Positions 9,661 through 18,041 of a DNA stretch of 54,876 bases are shown here, one piece after another; position 1 is the stretch's first letter, and each line of letters starts with the position of its first letter. The DNA is from JAGMXM01 sp964458325 (GTDB lineage Bacteria > Verrucomicrobiota > Verrucomicrobiia > Limisphaerales > UBA1319): positions 1 to 54,876 of the forward strand of contig CAYWIM010000020.1 in assembly GCA_964458325.1 (NCBI GenBank). Direction: 5' to 3'. The notes beneath the pieces are model-generated. The model was not told the origin of the DNA, did no database searches, and was given only the letters and a program-made list of their open reading frames with translations. Both the position numbers and the translations under genes were made by a program.

Positions 9661-9942
9661 GGTGGATGGGTTGTTCAGTGCGTTATGGATTCAAGCCATG
9701 GCCTGACGGGAAACGGGCTCATTCCATGCTTCGTATCCGGTTTCTGGATATAGTCAGCGAACGAATGCCGAGATCTCGATTACGGTGCCTGGGCAGAAAA
9801 ATAGGACAAATCCGCAGCAAAAATCCAGGAAAAAACGCGCTCGAAACGGCGCTGGCAGCCAGGCCGGCATTGGAAGAGCTGCGGCCCGAGGCGGTTTCGC
9901 TCGTGACAAGAGGGGTGGGGATGGGTCTAATGAACGATATTC

Positions 9943-10515
9943 ATGCCCGTGGAAATGGCCGAGAGCGAGCGCAAAGCGGAGGGGACAGAGCGGGTCCCGA
10001 TTCGGCTGGAGCCGCCGGAGCTGGGCCGGATGTACGAGGACCACTCCCGGTACGTGTATTATTTGGCCTTGCGGTTTTTGGGGAACGCCGAGCAGGCGGA
10101 GGATGTGACGCACGATGTGTTTCTGAAGGCCTATCGTCATCTGGGCCAGTTTCGGGGGCAATCGACGTTGCGGACGTGGCTGTATCGGATCACCATCAAC
10201 AGCTGCCAGAACTTGCGTCAGAGGTGGGCGAGCCGGAACGTGCTGAGCAACGCGGACGAGAGCGTGTGGGCGGGTGCGGCGGCGAACGGGCCGTCGCCGC
10301 TGCGGGTGCTGGAGATGAAGGAGCTGGGCGAGCGGATACAGCGGGCGCTGGAGCAGCTGCCGGAGGAGTATCGGCTTCCGCTGCTGCTGCTGGCGGACGC
10401 GGAGATGAGCTATGAGGCGATCGCCCGGCTGACGGACCAGAGCGCCGATGCGGTGCGGGGCAAGCTGTATCGGGCGCGGAAGGCGTTTGCGGCCGCATTT
10501 GCCCAGACGGCATGA
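9943..10515 (+). CDS. ECF-family RNA polymerase sigma factor
   Basis: Predicted 190-residue group 4 sigma factor. Region 2 spans about residues 29-95, with the core-binding and -10-recognition pattern LGNAEQAEDVTHDVFLKAY followed by FRGQSTLRTWLYRITIN. Region 4 spans about 130-185, with LEQLPEEYRLPLLLL, the helix-turn-helix SYEAIARLTDQSADAVRGKL and RARKAF. There is no region 1 or 3, as expected for the family. The start is uncertain: the ATG at 9943 or the one at 9955 (MAESERK) both fit, and neither has a clear ribosome binding site. The stop overlaps the next start by four bases (ATGA), indicating translational coupling to the small basic protein. No typical anti-sigma factor with a membrane segment follows, so the regulatory partner is unknown. 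Confidence 0.93.
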   Translation: MPVEMAESERKAEGTERVPIRLEPPELGRMYEDHSRYVYYLALRFLGNAEQAEDVTHDVFLKAYRHLGQFRGQSTLRTWLYRITINSCQNLRQRWASRNVLSNADESVWAGAAANGPSPLRVLEMKELGERIQRALEQLPEEYRLPLLLLADAEMSYEAIARLTDQSADAVRGKLYRARKAFAAAFAQTA

Positions 10516-10772
10516 ACGAGGATATGGACAAGGCGCCGAAGGCGGCTCCGCTTCGCCACCGGCTCTCGGGCCGCGAGGCGCAGGCGCAACAGGGCATCGA
10601 GCAGTCCGCCGCGGCGGCTGGCCGCGAGTTTGGATCCGTCGAGGAGCTGCTGCGGGAGGATGCGCGGGGTGTCGCGCCGCCGGAGCGGGTTGCGGAACGG
10701 CTGCAGGCGAGCGTTCGGGAGGAGGAGCCGCGGCGGCGCCCCTGGTGGCGGCGGTGGAGGTTTTGGGGCTGA
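10512..10772 (+). CDS. Small basic hypothetical protein coupled to the ECF sigma factor
   Basis: Predicted 86-residue protein whose ATG overlaps the sigma-factor stop codon (ATGA). It has an N-terminal basic and Gln/Ala-rich stretch, a short amphipathic segment (FGSVEELLREDARG), a second helix (APPERVAERLQASVREEEP) and a strongly basic, tryptophan-rich end (RRRPWWRRWRFWG). There is no transmembrane helix and no zinc motif, so it does not look like a classical zinc-binding anti-sigma factor. The position and coupling suggest a sigma-associated regulator, but this is inference. I do not recognise a named family. The codon usage and GC content match the flanking genes, and the conserved-looking end supports a real gene. 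Confidence 0.65.
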   Translation: MNEDMDKAPKAAPLRHRLSGREAQAQQGIEQSAAAAGREFGSVEELLREDARGVAPPERVAERLQASVREEEPRRRPWWRRWRFWG

Positions 10773-10815
10773 GAGGCAGGGCCCGCTGGCTGGCGCTCGA
10801 GCGGAGATCCGGTGA

Positions 10816-12363
10816 ATGAACGCGATATGGACAGAGATCGAGACCCTGATCCGCGCGAGGTATTCGCTGCTGTATCTGGTCACGAGCGAAGAGGCGCGAG
10901 CGATGGAAGGGCTGCGGGAGGTGGCCAGCCGGCGGCGCAAGAAGCTCTATGAATGGAGCGTGACGACGGGATTGGCGCCGGCGGGGACATCGATCCAGTC
11001 GGCGGCGCAGCGGCAGTCGCCGACGCGCGAGCCGCTGGCGGCGCTGGATCAGGTGATCGACCTGGTCGAGCCCGCGATCTTCGCGTTCAAGGATCTGCAT
11101 CCGTTTCTGACGCGGGCGCATGCGCCGGTGGTTCGGCGGCTGAAGGAGATCACCCTGCAGCTCAAGCACAGCTACAAGACGGCGGTGCTGATTTCGCCCG
11201 TGCTGGAGATCCCGGTCGAGCTCGAGAAGGAGGCGATGGTGCTGAGCCTGCCGCTGCCGGACCGGGATGAGCTCGAGGAGCTGCTGGTGCGGATCGAGCG
11301 GGAGGTGGGCGAGACGCGGTCGGCCGAGATGAGGCTGGGGGCGGAGGAGAGGGAGCGCCTGTTGCAGGCGGCTCGCGGCCTGACCTTGGGGGAGGCCGAG
11401 AACGTGCTGGCGAAGGTGCTGGTGAAACACGAGGAGCTGGGATCGGGCAGCATTCGGGAGGTCCTGGCCGAGAAGCAGCAGATCATCCGGAAAAACGGTT
11501 TGCTCGAGTACTGCCCTCCGGAGGAAACCCTCGCGGAGGTGGGGGGGCTGAAGGCGTTGAAGGAGTGGTTCCGGAAGCGCCGGGCGGCCTTTGGCCGGGA
11601 TGCGCAGGCGTTCGGGCTGCCGGCGCCCCGGGGGGTGCTGCTGCTCGGGGTGCAAGGATGCGGCAAGAGCCTCTGCGCAAAAGCGGTGGCGAGCTTTTGG
11701 GAACTGCCGCTGCTCCGGTTCGACATGGGGCGGATGTTCGGCAGCCTCGTGGGATCGTCGGAGGAGAACGTCCGGCGGGCGATCGCTGTGGCGGAGTCGG
11801 TGGCGCCGGCCGTCTTGTGGGTGGATGAAATCGACAAGGCCCTGACGGGCGTCCAGGGATCGAGCTGGACGGATGCGGGGACCACGGCCCGGGTGTTCGG
11901 GACCTTTCTGACCTGGCTGTCGGAGAAGAGCGCGCCGGTCTTCGTGATTTGCACGGCCAACGATCTATCGCTGCTGCCGCCCGAGCTGCTGAGAAAGGGG
12001 CGGCTGGACGAGATCTTCTTTGTGGATCTGCCGTCGGCGCAGGAGCGGGAGGAGATCTTCCGGATCCACCTGGCGCGGCGGGGGAGGGATCCGGGCGGGT
12101 ATCGGATCGCGGATCTGGCGGCGGCCTCGACCGAATACAGCGGCGCCGAGATCGAGCAGGCGGTGATCAGCGCCTTGTATGACGCGTATGACGCGCGGCG
12201 GGAGCTGACGAGCGAGGATGTGCTCGAGGCGATGCGGCAGACCGTGTGTCTGGCGCGGACGATGGATGAGCCGATCGGCCGCTTGCGGGAGTGGGCTCGG
12301 GGCAGGGCCCGCCACGCCAGCGGGGATCGGGGTTGTGCGGGCGGGCCGGGTCGGGCATGTTAA
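10816..12363 (+). CDS. Ycf46-like AAA+ ATPase
   Basis: Predicted 515-residue AAA+ protein. The N-terminal 230 residues form the Ycf46-type domain, with LIRARYSLLYLVTSEE, FAFKDLHPFL and VLISPVLEIPVELE. The C-terminal ATPase module has Walker A GVQGCGKSLCAKA (about 278-290), Walker B AVLWVDEIDKA (about 331-341), a sensor-1 asparagine in FVICTANDLS, and an arginine-finger segment RKGRLDEIFF (about 393-402), followed by the helical lid. Family members are FtsH-like in the ATPase module but lack the membrane anchor and protease; their substrate is not established. GGAGA lies about 9 bases before the ATG. The gene sits between the sigma-factor pair and a TPR protein whose ATG follows after four bases, consistent with one operon. 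Confidence 0.9.
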   Translation: MNAIWTEIETLIRARYSLLYLVTSEEARAMEGLREVASRRRKKLYEWSVTTGLAPAGTSIQSAAQRQSPTREPLAALDQVIDLVEPAIFAFKDLHPFLTRAHAPVVRRLKEITLQLKHSYKTAVLISPVLEIPVELEKEAMVLSLPLPDRDELEELLVRIEREVGETRSAEMRLGAEERERLLQAARGLTLGEAENVLAKVLVKHEELGSGSIREVLAEKQQIIRKNGLLEYCPPEETLAEVGGLKALKEWFRKRRAAFGRDAQAFGLPAPRGVLLLGVQGCGKSLCAKAVASFWELPLLRFDMGRMFGSLVGSSEENVRRAIAVAESVAPAVLWVDEIDKALTGVQGSSWTDAGTTARVFGTFLTWLSEKSAPVFVICTANDLSLLPPELLRKGRLDEIFFVDLPSAQEREEIFRIHLARRGRDPGGYRIADLAAASTEYSGAEIEQAVISALYDAYDARRELTSEDVLEAMRQTVCLARTMDEPIGRLREWARGRARHASGDRGCAGGPGRAC

Positions 12364-12367
12364 GCCT

Positions 12368-13141
12368 ATGAGCCGTTTCCGTCATTTGGAATTCGACGCG
12401 GAGTCCGGCCAGGAGCCAGGGGCATCGGATCGGGTGTCGGACGAGGCGGGCTGTCTGCGAGCGGCGCAGGAGGCATGGGAGGAGGGCGGGTTCGAGCCGG
12501 CGTTGAGGGCGTATGCGAAGGCGCTCGAGTTCAATCCGCGGAATCCGTCGGCGTGGACCGGTCAGGTGCGGATGCTGATCGAGCTGGGAGAATACCACGA
12601 GGCCAAGGTGTGGGCGGGGGAGGCGCTCGAGCGTTTTCCGCGGGAGCCGGAGCTGCTGGCGGCGAAGGCGACCGCGCTGGCGCGGTTGGGGGAGAAGGAC
12701 GAGGCGCTGGCTTTTTCGGATGCCTCGCTCGAGGAAGGCGGGGCGACGCCGTATGTGTGGCTGGCGCGGGGGGACGTGCTGCTGGCCCGGCGGGAGAGGC
12801 GGGCGGAGTACTGCTTCGAGCGCGCGTTTTCCCTGGGGGGCGGCAGCTGGGTGATCCACTGGCTGGCCTCGCGGATCTACTACTTTTATCGGCAGTTCGC
12901 GCTGGCGCTCAAGCGGGCGCGGCAGGCGCTGGCGCTGGACGACACGCGCGGCGTGGTCTGGCTGCAAACGGGGCTGTGCCAGCGGGCGCTGGGATTGGCG
13001 GATCCGGCGCGGGCGTCCCTCGAGCAGGCCCTGCAGCTGAATCCGCGAAACGAAGAGGCGCGGCGCGCGCTGCGCGATTTCACCGCCCCCGGCTGGGGGC
13101 AACGATTGCTGGGCTGGTGGCGCCAGCTCTCCGCCTCATGA
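12368..13141 (+). CDS. Tetratricopeptide-repeat protein
   Basis: Predicted 257-residue soluble protein built from tandem 34-residue helical repeats. Recognisable TPR consensus pieces include ALRAYAKALEFNPRNPSAW, LIELGEYHEAKVWAGEALERFP, LARLGEKDEALAFSDASLEEG, and the last repeat ASLEQALQLNPRNEEARRAL. There is no signal peptide or membrane helix. The ATG at 12368 lies four bases after the Ycf46-like stop and gives the sequence MSRFRHLEF; a longer in-frame start inside the upstream gene is unlikely. Its stop overlaps the PilT-like start (ATGA), so it is coupled to both neighbours. It probably acts as a protein-interaction scaffold for one of the two ATPases, which is inference from position. Confidence 0.88.
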   Translation: MSRFRHLEFDAESGQEPGASDRVSDEAGCLRAAQEAWEEGGFEPALRAYAKALEFNPRNPSAWTGQVRMLIELGEYHEAKVWAGEALERFPREPELLAAKATALARLGEKDEALAFSDASLEEGGATPYVWLARGDVLLARRERRAEYCFERAFSLGGGSWVIHWLASRIYYFYRQFALALKRARQALALDDTRGVVWLQTGLCQRALGLADPARASLEQALQLNPRNEEARRALRDFTAPGWGQRLLGWWRQLSAS

Positions 13142-14199
13142 TCACCCCCTGGCTGGATCGCTGGCTGAGGACGGCCGTCGAGATGGGCGCATCGGATCTG
13201 CACCTGATCGCGGGCGTGCCGCCGGCGTATCGGGTCAACGGCGAGATCCTGCTCGAGGACGGCGATGCGCTGACGGCGGAGCAGATCCGGCGGACGGTCG
13301 AGGAGCTGCTCAACGAGGATCAGCGGCAGACATTCGAGCGGGAGTGGGAGCTGTGCATCTCCCTGTGCCACCCGGAGGCCGGGCGGGTGCGGTTGACGCT
13401 CTATCGCCGGAGCGGCTCCCCGGAGGTGAGCTGCCGTTTTTGCGGGCGGCGGATCGGGAGCCGGGAGGATCTGGGGCTGCCCGCCAAGCTGGACGAGCTG
13501 GCATCCCGCCCCCACGGGCTGGTGATCATCACAGGGCCGGCCGGGGCGGGCAAGACGACAACGCTGAACTACCTGGTGGATCGGATCAACAGCGAGCGTC
13601 GGTGCAAGGTGGTGACCATCGAGGATCCCATCGAGTTTGTCCACGAGAACAAGCGGGCGATCGTGGTGCAGCAGGAGCTGCTCACGGACACCCACTCGTT
13701 CAACCGGGCCCTGCACCATGTGTTGCGCCAGGATCCGGACGTCATTGTCGTCGGGGAGGTGCGGGATTACGAGGCGATGTCGACGATGCTGGCGGGGGCG
13801 GAGACGGGGCATTTGGTGCTGGCGACGCTCCATTCGCCGAGCGTGGTGCATGCGCTGGAGCGGATCATCGGCGTCTTCGAGGGCAATGCGCAACGCCAGG
13901 TGATTCTGCAATTATCCAACTGCCTGCAGGGCGTGGTGGCGCAGGATCTGGTTCCATCGATCGACCGTTCGCGGCGGGTGCTGGCGTTCGAGGTGCTGGT
14001 GACCAACAGCGCGGTGCGCAAGATCATCCGGGAAAACGCCCTGCACCAGCTCGAGACCTGCATGCAGACCGGCGGAAAGGAAGGGATGATGTTGATGGAT
14101 GCCTGTCTGCACGACCTCTATTGCCGCTGCGCGATCAGCTATGACACGGCGTTGAGCCGGGCCCGAAACCCGGACCGGATCACCAAGCGCAACGCATGA
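13138..14199 (+). CDS. PilT/PilU-like secretion ATPase
   Basis: Predicted 353-residue member of the type II/IV secretion GspE-PilT ATPase superfamily. The N-terminal domain (about 1-100) has the GASDLHLIAG and PPAYRVNGEI pattern. The RecA-like core has Walker A GPAGAGKTTTL (from about 132), the Asp box VVTIEDPIEFVH, Walker B DPDVIVVGEVRD and the His box TGHLVLATLHS, in the order found in pilus retraction motors. It lacks the GspE N-terminal extension, so a retraction-type motor is more likely than an assembly ATPase. Known PilT proteins power pilus disassembly as hexamers at the inner membrane. No pilin, PilB or PilC lies next to it; its partners here are TPR proteins and a Ycf46-like ATPase. 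It is overlapped by ATGA junctions at both ends. Confidence 0.92.
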   Translation: MITPWLDRWLRTAVEMGASDLHLIAGVPPAYRVNGEILLEDGDALTAEQIRRTVEELLNEDQRQTFEREWELCISLCHPEAGRVRLTLYRRSGSPEVSCRFCGRRIGSREDLGLPAKLDELASRPHGLVIITGPAGAGKTTTLNYLVDRINSERRCKVVTIEDPIEFVHENKRAIVVQQELLTDTHSFNRALHHVLRQDPDVIVVGEVRDYEAMSTMLAGAETGHLVLATLHSPSVVHALERIIGVFEGNAQRQVILQLSNCLQGVVAQDLVPSIDRSRRVLAFEVLVTNSAVRKIIRENALHQLETCMQTGGKEGMMLMDACLHDLYCRCAISYDTALSRARNPDRITKRNA

Positions 14200-15440
14200 A
14201 AGGATACCTCAGCCGATGGGAGAATCTGCTGGCGCTGGCCCTGCTGGGGGGGCTGGGGCTGGGGTGGGCGGTGCGGGCGCTGCGGCGGAGCGAGGATCCG
14301 GCCCGGCTGGCGTGCCGCTGGGTCCTGAGCGGGGCTCTGCTGGCGGGGATTGTCCTGGTGGGGATACCGCTGGCGCTGGCGATGCCGTTGGGCGGGGTGC
14401 CGGTGTTGGCGGCCTTCGGCATCGTCCTGGGGGCGATATGGGCGCCGAGCTTTGCGGAGATGCTGGTGCGTCCGCTGGTGAATGCGTGGACCGGCGGGAT
14501 GGCCGACGGGCAATCGAAGCCGCTCTATTCGGTGGTGGAGGCGAGGCTCAAGGCGGGGCGATACCAGGAGGCGGTGGCCGTCCTGCAAAGCGAGCTGGGC
14601 CGGTTTCCCGGCGATTACGAGGGTTTGATGATGCTGGCGGAAATCCAGGCCGAGAGACTGAACGATCTCGAAGGCGCCGGCCAGACGATTGAAGAACTGC
14701 TTCGGCAACCGGGCCGCGCGCCGGCGAACATGGCGGCAGCGTTGACCCGGCTGGCGGACTGGCGGATCAAGGGGCGGCGGGATCTCGAGGGGGCGCGCGC
14801 CGCGCTAGAGCGGATCGTCGAGATGTTTCCAGCAACGGAGGAAGGGTATTGGGCGCGGCAGCGGCTGGCCAAGCTGCCCTCCGGAGAGGGCCCGGACCCG
14901 GAAGGCCCGAGGGCCCCGGTGCCCCTGACCCGAGGCGTGGAGAACCTCGGGTTGCAGGATGAACCGCCGGCAAGATCCGCGCCCGTCGATGATCCGGACA
15001 CCCGGGCAGCTCGATGGATCAGTCGGCTCGAGGAATGTCCCCACGATGACGAGGTCCGGGAACGGCTGGCGGTGGCCTATGCGGACGACTATCGGCGACT
15101 GGATTTGGCCCGCCAGCAGTTGGAGCAACTGGCCGAGCAGCCCGGCGCGCCCGCGTGCCGGGTGATTCGCTGGCTCAACCTGCTGGCTGACCTGCAGATT
15201 CGGGGAGCCAAGGAAGAGGAAGCGTGGCAGACCTTGGAACGGATTTGCGCTCGCTATCCGGGGACGCCGGCGGCCGAGCTGGCCCGGAAACGGCAGCGTC
15301 AGCTCCCCCTGGAGATGCGCGCCCAGCATTCGAGTGGCACCGTGCCGCTCGGGCAATACGAAGAGCGCCTGGGGCTCAGAACAGGGTGGCGATCAGGGCC
15401 GGAGCCAACACCTCCCCCTCGTCCAACGGACAACCCGTGA
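14196..15440 (+). CDS. Membrane-anchored TPR-like protein
   Basis: Predicted 414-residue protein. The N-terminus holds three hydrophobic segments (about 10-28, 40-63 and 66-87; for example GALLAGIVLVGIPLALAM), suggesting an inner-membrane anchor. The rest is soluble and helical with TPR-like pieces: VEARLKAGRYQEAVAVLQSE, DLEGARAALERIVEMFPATE, AYADDYRRLDLARQQLEQLA and EEAWQTLERICARYPGTPAA. A proline-rich linker (about 230-265) separates two repeat blocks and the C-terminus is Pro-rich. Its start overlaps the PilT-like stop (ATGA), so it is probably the membrane partner that tethers this operon's products. No enzyme motif is visible. I know of no established function for this architecture. Confidence 0.82.
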   Translation: MKGYLSRWENLLALALLGGLGLGWAVRALRRSEDPARLACRWVLSGALLAGIVLVGIPLALAMPLGGVPVLAAFGIVLGAIWAPSFAEMLVRPLVNAWTGGMADGQSKPLYSVVEARLKAGRYQEAVAVLQSELGRFPGDYEGLMMLAEIQAERLNDLEGAGQTIEELLRQPGRAPANMAAALTRLADWRIKGRRDLEGARAALERIVEMFPATEEGYWARQRLAKLPSGEGPDPEGPRAPVPLTRGVENLGLQDEPPARSAPVDDPDTRAARWISRLEECPHDDEVRERLAVAYADDYRRLDLARQQLEQLAEQPGAPACRVIRWLNLLADLQIRGAKEEEAWQTLERICARYPGTPAAELARKRQRQLPLEMRAQHSSGTVPLGQYEERLGLRTGWRSGPEPTPPPRPTDNP

Positions 15441-15453
15441 AAGGCGGCGGGTC

Positions 15454-15483
15454 AGCGGGAGCGATGCCCCGGAGGCGCCCGCT
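15454..15483 (+). terminator. Hairpin between convergent genes
   Basis: An AGCGGG arm (15454-15459) pairs with CCCGCT (15478-15483), and a short inner stem (GCC/GGC) lies within the loop. On the plus strand it is followed by a short U-rich run (TATTTCT). It lies in the 42-base gap between the convergent TPR protein and lipoprotein genes and may terminate the sigma/ATPase operon. The inner mismatches make it only a moderate candidate. Confidence 0.4.
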
Positions 15484-15878
15484 TATTTCTGGGTCAGCCG
15501 CAGCGCGATTTGCTTGTCCATCTCGCTGGCCAGGGCGATGTCGCCGCCGCCCCCCTTGGTGCGAGCCTGGACAAGGACTCGGGTCACGCGAGGATCGGCC
15601 TGCTCGACCTTGACCCAGACAGTCGAGGTGTCGACTTTGGCTTCGAGAGTTTTGGTGACCGTGTTTTCGCCGTAGAGCGAGCCGTTGAATTGGAGGACTT
15701 CCCTCGCGGCGGAGAAGACCTGCTCGGCGGGACGCTCATACCGGCTTTCGATGGTGTCGCGCTGGAGAGGCCACGCCGTCTTGGTTCGGCCGTCGACCGT
15801 GCTGACGCAACCGGTCAGGCAGAAAGCCAGGGAGACCGCCGCAAGCATGAGGAAAAATGTGCCTTTCATCGGAGGCAT
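15483..15878 (-). CDS. Small lipoprotein, DUF3568-like
   Basis: Predicted 131-residue lipoprotein. The N-terminus MPPMKGTFFLMLAAVSLAF is followed by the lipobox LTGC, with lipidated Cys24. The mature part is about 108 residues, with PAEQVFSAAREVLQFNG, a TLEAKVDTSTVWVKVEQ strand pair and a final EMDKQIALRL helix, resembling the DUF3568 family of small lipoproteins of unknown function. The start at 15878 has AGGA about 9 bases upstream; the ATG nine bases later (15869) is an alternative giving nearly the same signal peptide. Longer starts would place non-signal sequence before the lipobox. It converges on the TPR operon and stands alone, with no functional context. Confidence 0.75.
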   Translation of the reverse strand: MPPMKGTFFLMLAAVSLAFCLTGCVSTVDGRTKTAWPLQRDTIESRYERPAEQVFSAAREVLQFNGSLYGENTVTKTLEAKVDTSTVWVKVEQADPRVTRVLVQARTKGGGGDIALASEMDKQIALRLTQK

Positions 15879-16497
15879 GCAACCAAATCCTGCGCGGTCG
15901 TCAAGTCCGAATGCATGCGTTCCGGCGTGAATGGGTCGAATTACTGGATTGACATGAGACATGAGATTCCATACATTTTGAGCTGCTGGATGGATTTTGG
16001 TTCGGGTAGCGGTACGTTTCTTCAGCGGGGTTCCCCACCCCCACCTCCTTGGCGTCTGCTACCCGAATCACTCTTACAGCTTACACGGATGGCATCAGGA
16101 GTCATTTCCCATGGGGCATGGCAGTCGACCTTGGCACAAGGGGCTTCACTGGCTGGCCGAATCCAGGTTTTGGCATTATAGTTGCTTAAACACTGGTGTG
16201 GAAAGCCATCAGCCGCTATTTCGGATGGATCCTGGCGATTGCGGAAGCGCATGGTTCGTCCAGGATGACCGGCTGTTGACAATGGCATTTTAGTATATAA
16301 CTAGCTAGCTACAAATAATTTAGGCATAAAGATCCGAAATCGGTCAGGTTGTTTGAGCGCAAATGGAGTGGACATTGGCGCAAGACTGGTGAATTTCACG
16401 CAAACTTGACAAGAATGGAACAAAAGCATGAGGATGCAGCAATTGAGCTGAGCGGACGTTGGATAAGCAACGTTCCAGGGGTTGGCATTGATGGATC
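15879..16497. other. AT-richer intergenic region upstream of the VTC operon
   Basis: About 620 bases between a minus-strand lipoprotein gene and the VTC operon. The part around 16270-16440 is markedly richer in A and T than the rest of the window and includes the palindrome CTAGCTAG at 16301-16308. TTGACA-like hexamers occur at 16276 and 16406, but neither has a good -10 at 16-18 bases. The short open frames here have no recognisable motifs. It probably carries the promoter of the operon that starts at 16498; it could also be a decayed gene or an untranslated leader. Confidence 0.5.
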
Positions 16498-17355
16498 ATG
16501 CAAGATCGTCTTCAACCACAAAGATTTGAGTTAAAGTATATTATAAGCGAATCGAAGGCGCTCGCTGTCAGGGACTTTGTGCGCAGCTACCTCCAGATCG
16601 ACGAATACGGCGAAATGATGCCCGATCTGAGCTACCACATCCACAGCATCTATCTCGATTCGGACAGCCTGCAGTTGTATCAGGACACGATCAACGGGAA
16701 CCGGAACCGGTTCAAATTGCGGATGCGGTATTATGACGAGGAGCTGAGCTCGCCCGTTTTTTTCGAAATCAAGCGGCGGAAGAACAACTGCATATTGAAG
16801 CAGCGGGGCGCGATTCGCGGGGAATGGAAGCGCGAGGCGGTGCCGTGGTTGTTGGCGGGGCATTTTCCGGATGAGGCCCATCTGCTTTCGACGGAGCCGA
16901 AGCACATGGTGGCCATCCAGCGGTTTATTTTGCTGATGAACCAGCTGCGAGCGTCCCCGCGGGCCCATGTGCATTATCGGCGAGAGGCATGGATCAGCCG
17001 GGGGGACAATTCGATTCGAGTGACGATGGATCGTCAGGTGGCATGCGCGCCGGAGTTCACCCCCACCCTCGGGGTATCGACGGAGAAAGTGCCGCCTGTA
17101 TTTGGAAACAAGGTGGTATTGGAGCTGAAGTTTACGGACCGTTTTCCGGTTTGGTTTCAGGTCATGGTCGAATCCCTGGGGCTGCTGCAAACCAGCGCGG
17201 CGAAGTATGCCGACGGAATCTACCTGCTGGGGGCGGGGCGTTTTTCGGAGAGATGGACGCCGGTGAATGGGCAGGGGCAGGCGCGGCGACGGCGGCCGGC
17301 GTGGGATGCGGCGGATCGGAGGCGCCGCGAGCTGGTGACGGAGGATGCGTCGTGA
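16498..17355 (+). CDS. VTC-domain protein (polyphosphate polymerase homologue)
   Basis: Predicted 285-residue protein with the VTC fold, a triphosphate-tunnel-metalloenzyme beta barrel. The signature strands are visible in order: FELKYII (residues 10-16), SIYLDS, RFKLRMRYY, VFFEIKRRKNN, VVLELKFTDRFPVWF and a C-terminal AKYADGIYL, supplying the acidic and basic tunnel residues that bind metal and phosphate. In yeast, Vtc4 with this domain polymerises polyphosphate from ATP; bacterial single-domain members are assumed to act on phosphate chains but are poorly studied. The last 35 residues are Arg-rich. The ATG at 16498 puts ELKY close to the N-terminus, as in the family. The stop overlaps the GTG start of the DUF4956 gene (GTGA), a pairing seen in many bacteria. 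Confidence 0.88.
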   Translation: MQDRLQPQRFELKYIISESKALAVRDFVRSYLQIDEYGEMMPDLSYHIHSIYLDSDSLQLYQDTINGNRNRFKLRMRYYDEELSSPVFFEIKRRKNNCILKQRGAIRGEWKREAVPWLLAGHFPDEAHLLSTEPKHMVAIQRFILLMNQLRASPRAHVHYRREAWISRGDNSIRVTMDRQVACAPEFTPTLGVSTEKVPPVFGNKVVLELKFTDRFPVWFQVMVESLGLLQTSAAKYADGIYLLGAGRFSERWTPVNGQGQARRRRPAWDAADRRRRELVTEDAS

Positions 17356-18038
17356 TTGACTGGCTGCTGCGTGGCGACATGGTCGCGGCGCCGGTGAACA
17401 CGCCGGCGGCGGTGATGGGATTGCTGCTGGCCTTTGTGTGCGGGCAGACGATCGCCTGGGTCTACATGTTCACGCACTCGGGGTTGTCCTACTCGAGGGC
17501 TTTTGTGAACTCCCTGGTGGTGATCCCGATCATCGTGGCGCTGGTCATGATGGTGTTGACCAACAACCTGGTGACGGCCTTCGGGATGATGGCGGTGTTC
17601 GCGATCGTCCGGTTCCGGAACATCCTGAGGGACACGCTGGACACGTCGTTTGTGCTGGCGAGCATCGTGTTGGGGCTCTCCTGCGGGACGCAGCGGTTTG
17701 GGACGGCGGTGGTCGGATGCATCATGCTGGGCCTGGTGCTGCTGTATGTGTGGTACACGGGCTTCGGGAGCCGCCACCGATACGACATCATCGTGAACCT
17801 CCACTGGGCGCGGTCGCTGGCGGAATTGAAGGATCTGAGACACCTTCTGCATCGGCACAGCCGGAAGGCGATCTGTGCCAGCCAGCGGTCCGGGCATGAT
17901 TTCGAGGGGACGGATCTATCGTATCGGCTGCTGATGCGGGATCCGGAGCGATTGGACGATCTGCTCGAGGAGCTGCGCGGATTGCGGGGGGTGTCGCGCG
18001 TCACGGGCCTCCAGGCAGAGGATGAATCGGAGCTCTAA
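17352..18038 (+). CDS. DUF4956 inner-membrane protein
   Basis: Predicted 228-residue membrane protein starting at a GTG that overlaps the VTC stop codon. Four or so hydrophobic segments are visible: GLLLAFVCGQTIAWVYMF, FVNSLVVIPIIVALVMMVL, a third around TAFGMMAVFAIVRFRN, and VVGCIMLGLVLLYVWYTGF, followed by a cytoplasmic C-terminal domain with LHRHSRKAICASQR and DLLEELRGLRGVSRVTGL. The conserved FAIVRFRNILRDTLDT motif after the third helix is typical of DUF4956. The family is almost always next to a VTC-domain gene and is thought to form a membrane channel or anchor for it; this is inference from co-occurrence. The HlyD-like gene follows after three bases. Confidence 0.85.
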   Translation: MIDWLLRGDMVAAPVNTPAAVMGLLLAFVCGQTIAWVYMFTHSGLSYSRAFVNSLVVIPIIVALVMMVLTNNLVTAFGMMAVFAIVRFRNILRDTLDTSFVLASIVLGLSCGTQRFGTAVVGCIMLGLVLLYVWYTGFGSRHRYDIIVNLHWARSLAELKDLRHLLHRHSRKAICASQRSGHDFEGTDLSYRLLMRDPERLDDLLEELRGLRGVSRVTGLQAEDESEL

Positions 18039-18041
18039 CGC

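Noticed and set aside
9721..9760. TATAGT at 9749 as a promoter for the ECF sigma gene
   Set aside because: No -35 hexamer at 16-18 bases and almost 190 bases of leader; not convincing on sequence alone.
15997..16293. 98-codon open frame in the region before the VTC operon
   Set aside because: No family motif, unusual His/Trp-rich composition and no ribosome binding site; more likely chance.
16349..16534. 61-codon open frame overlapping the VTC start
   Set aside because: Overlaps the VTC gene in another frame and has no recognisable feature.
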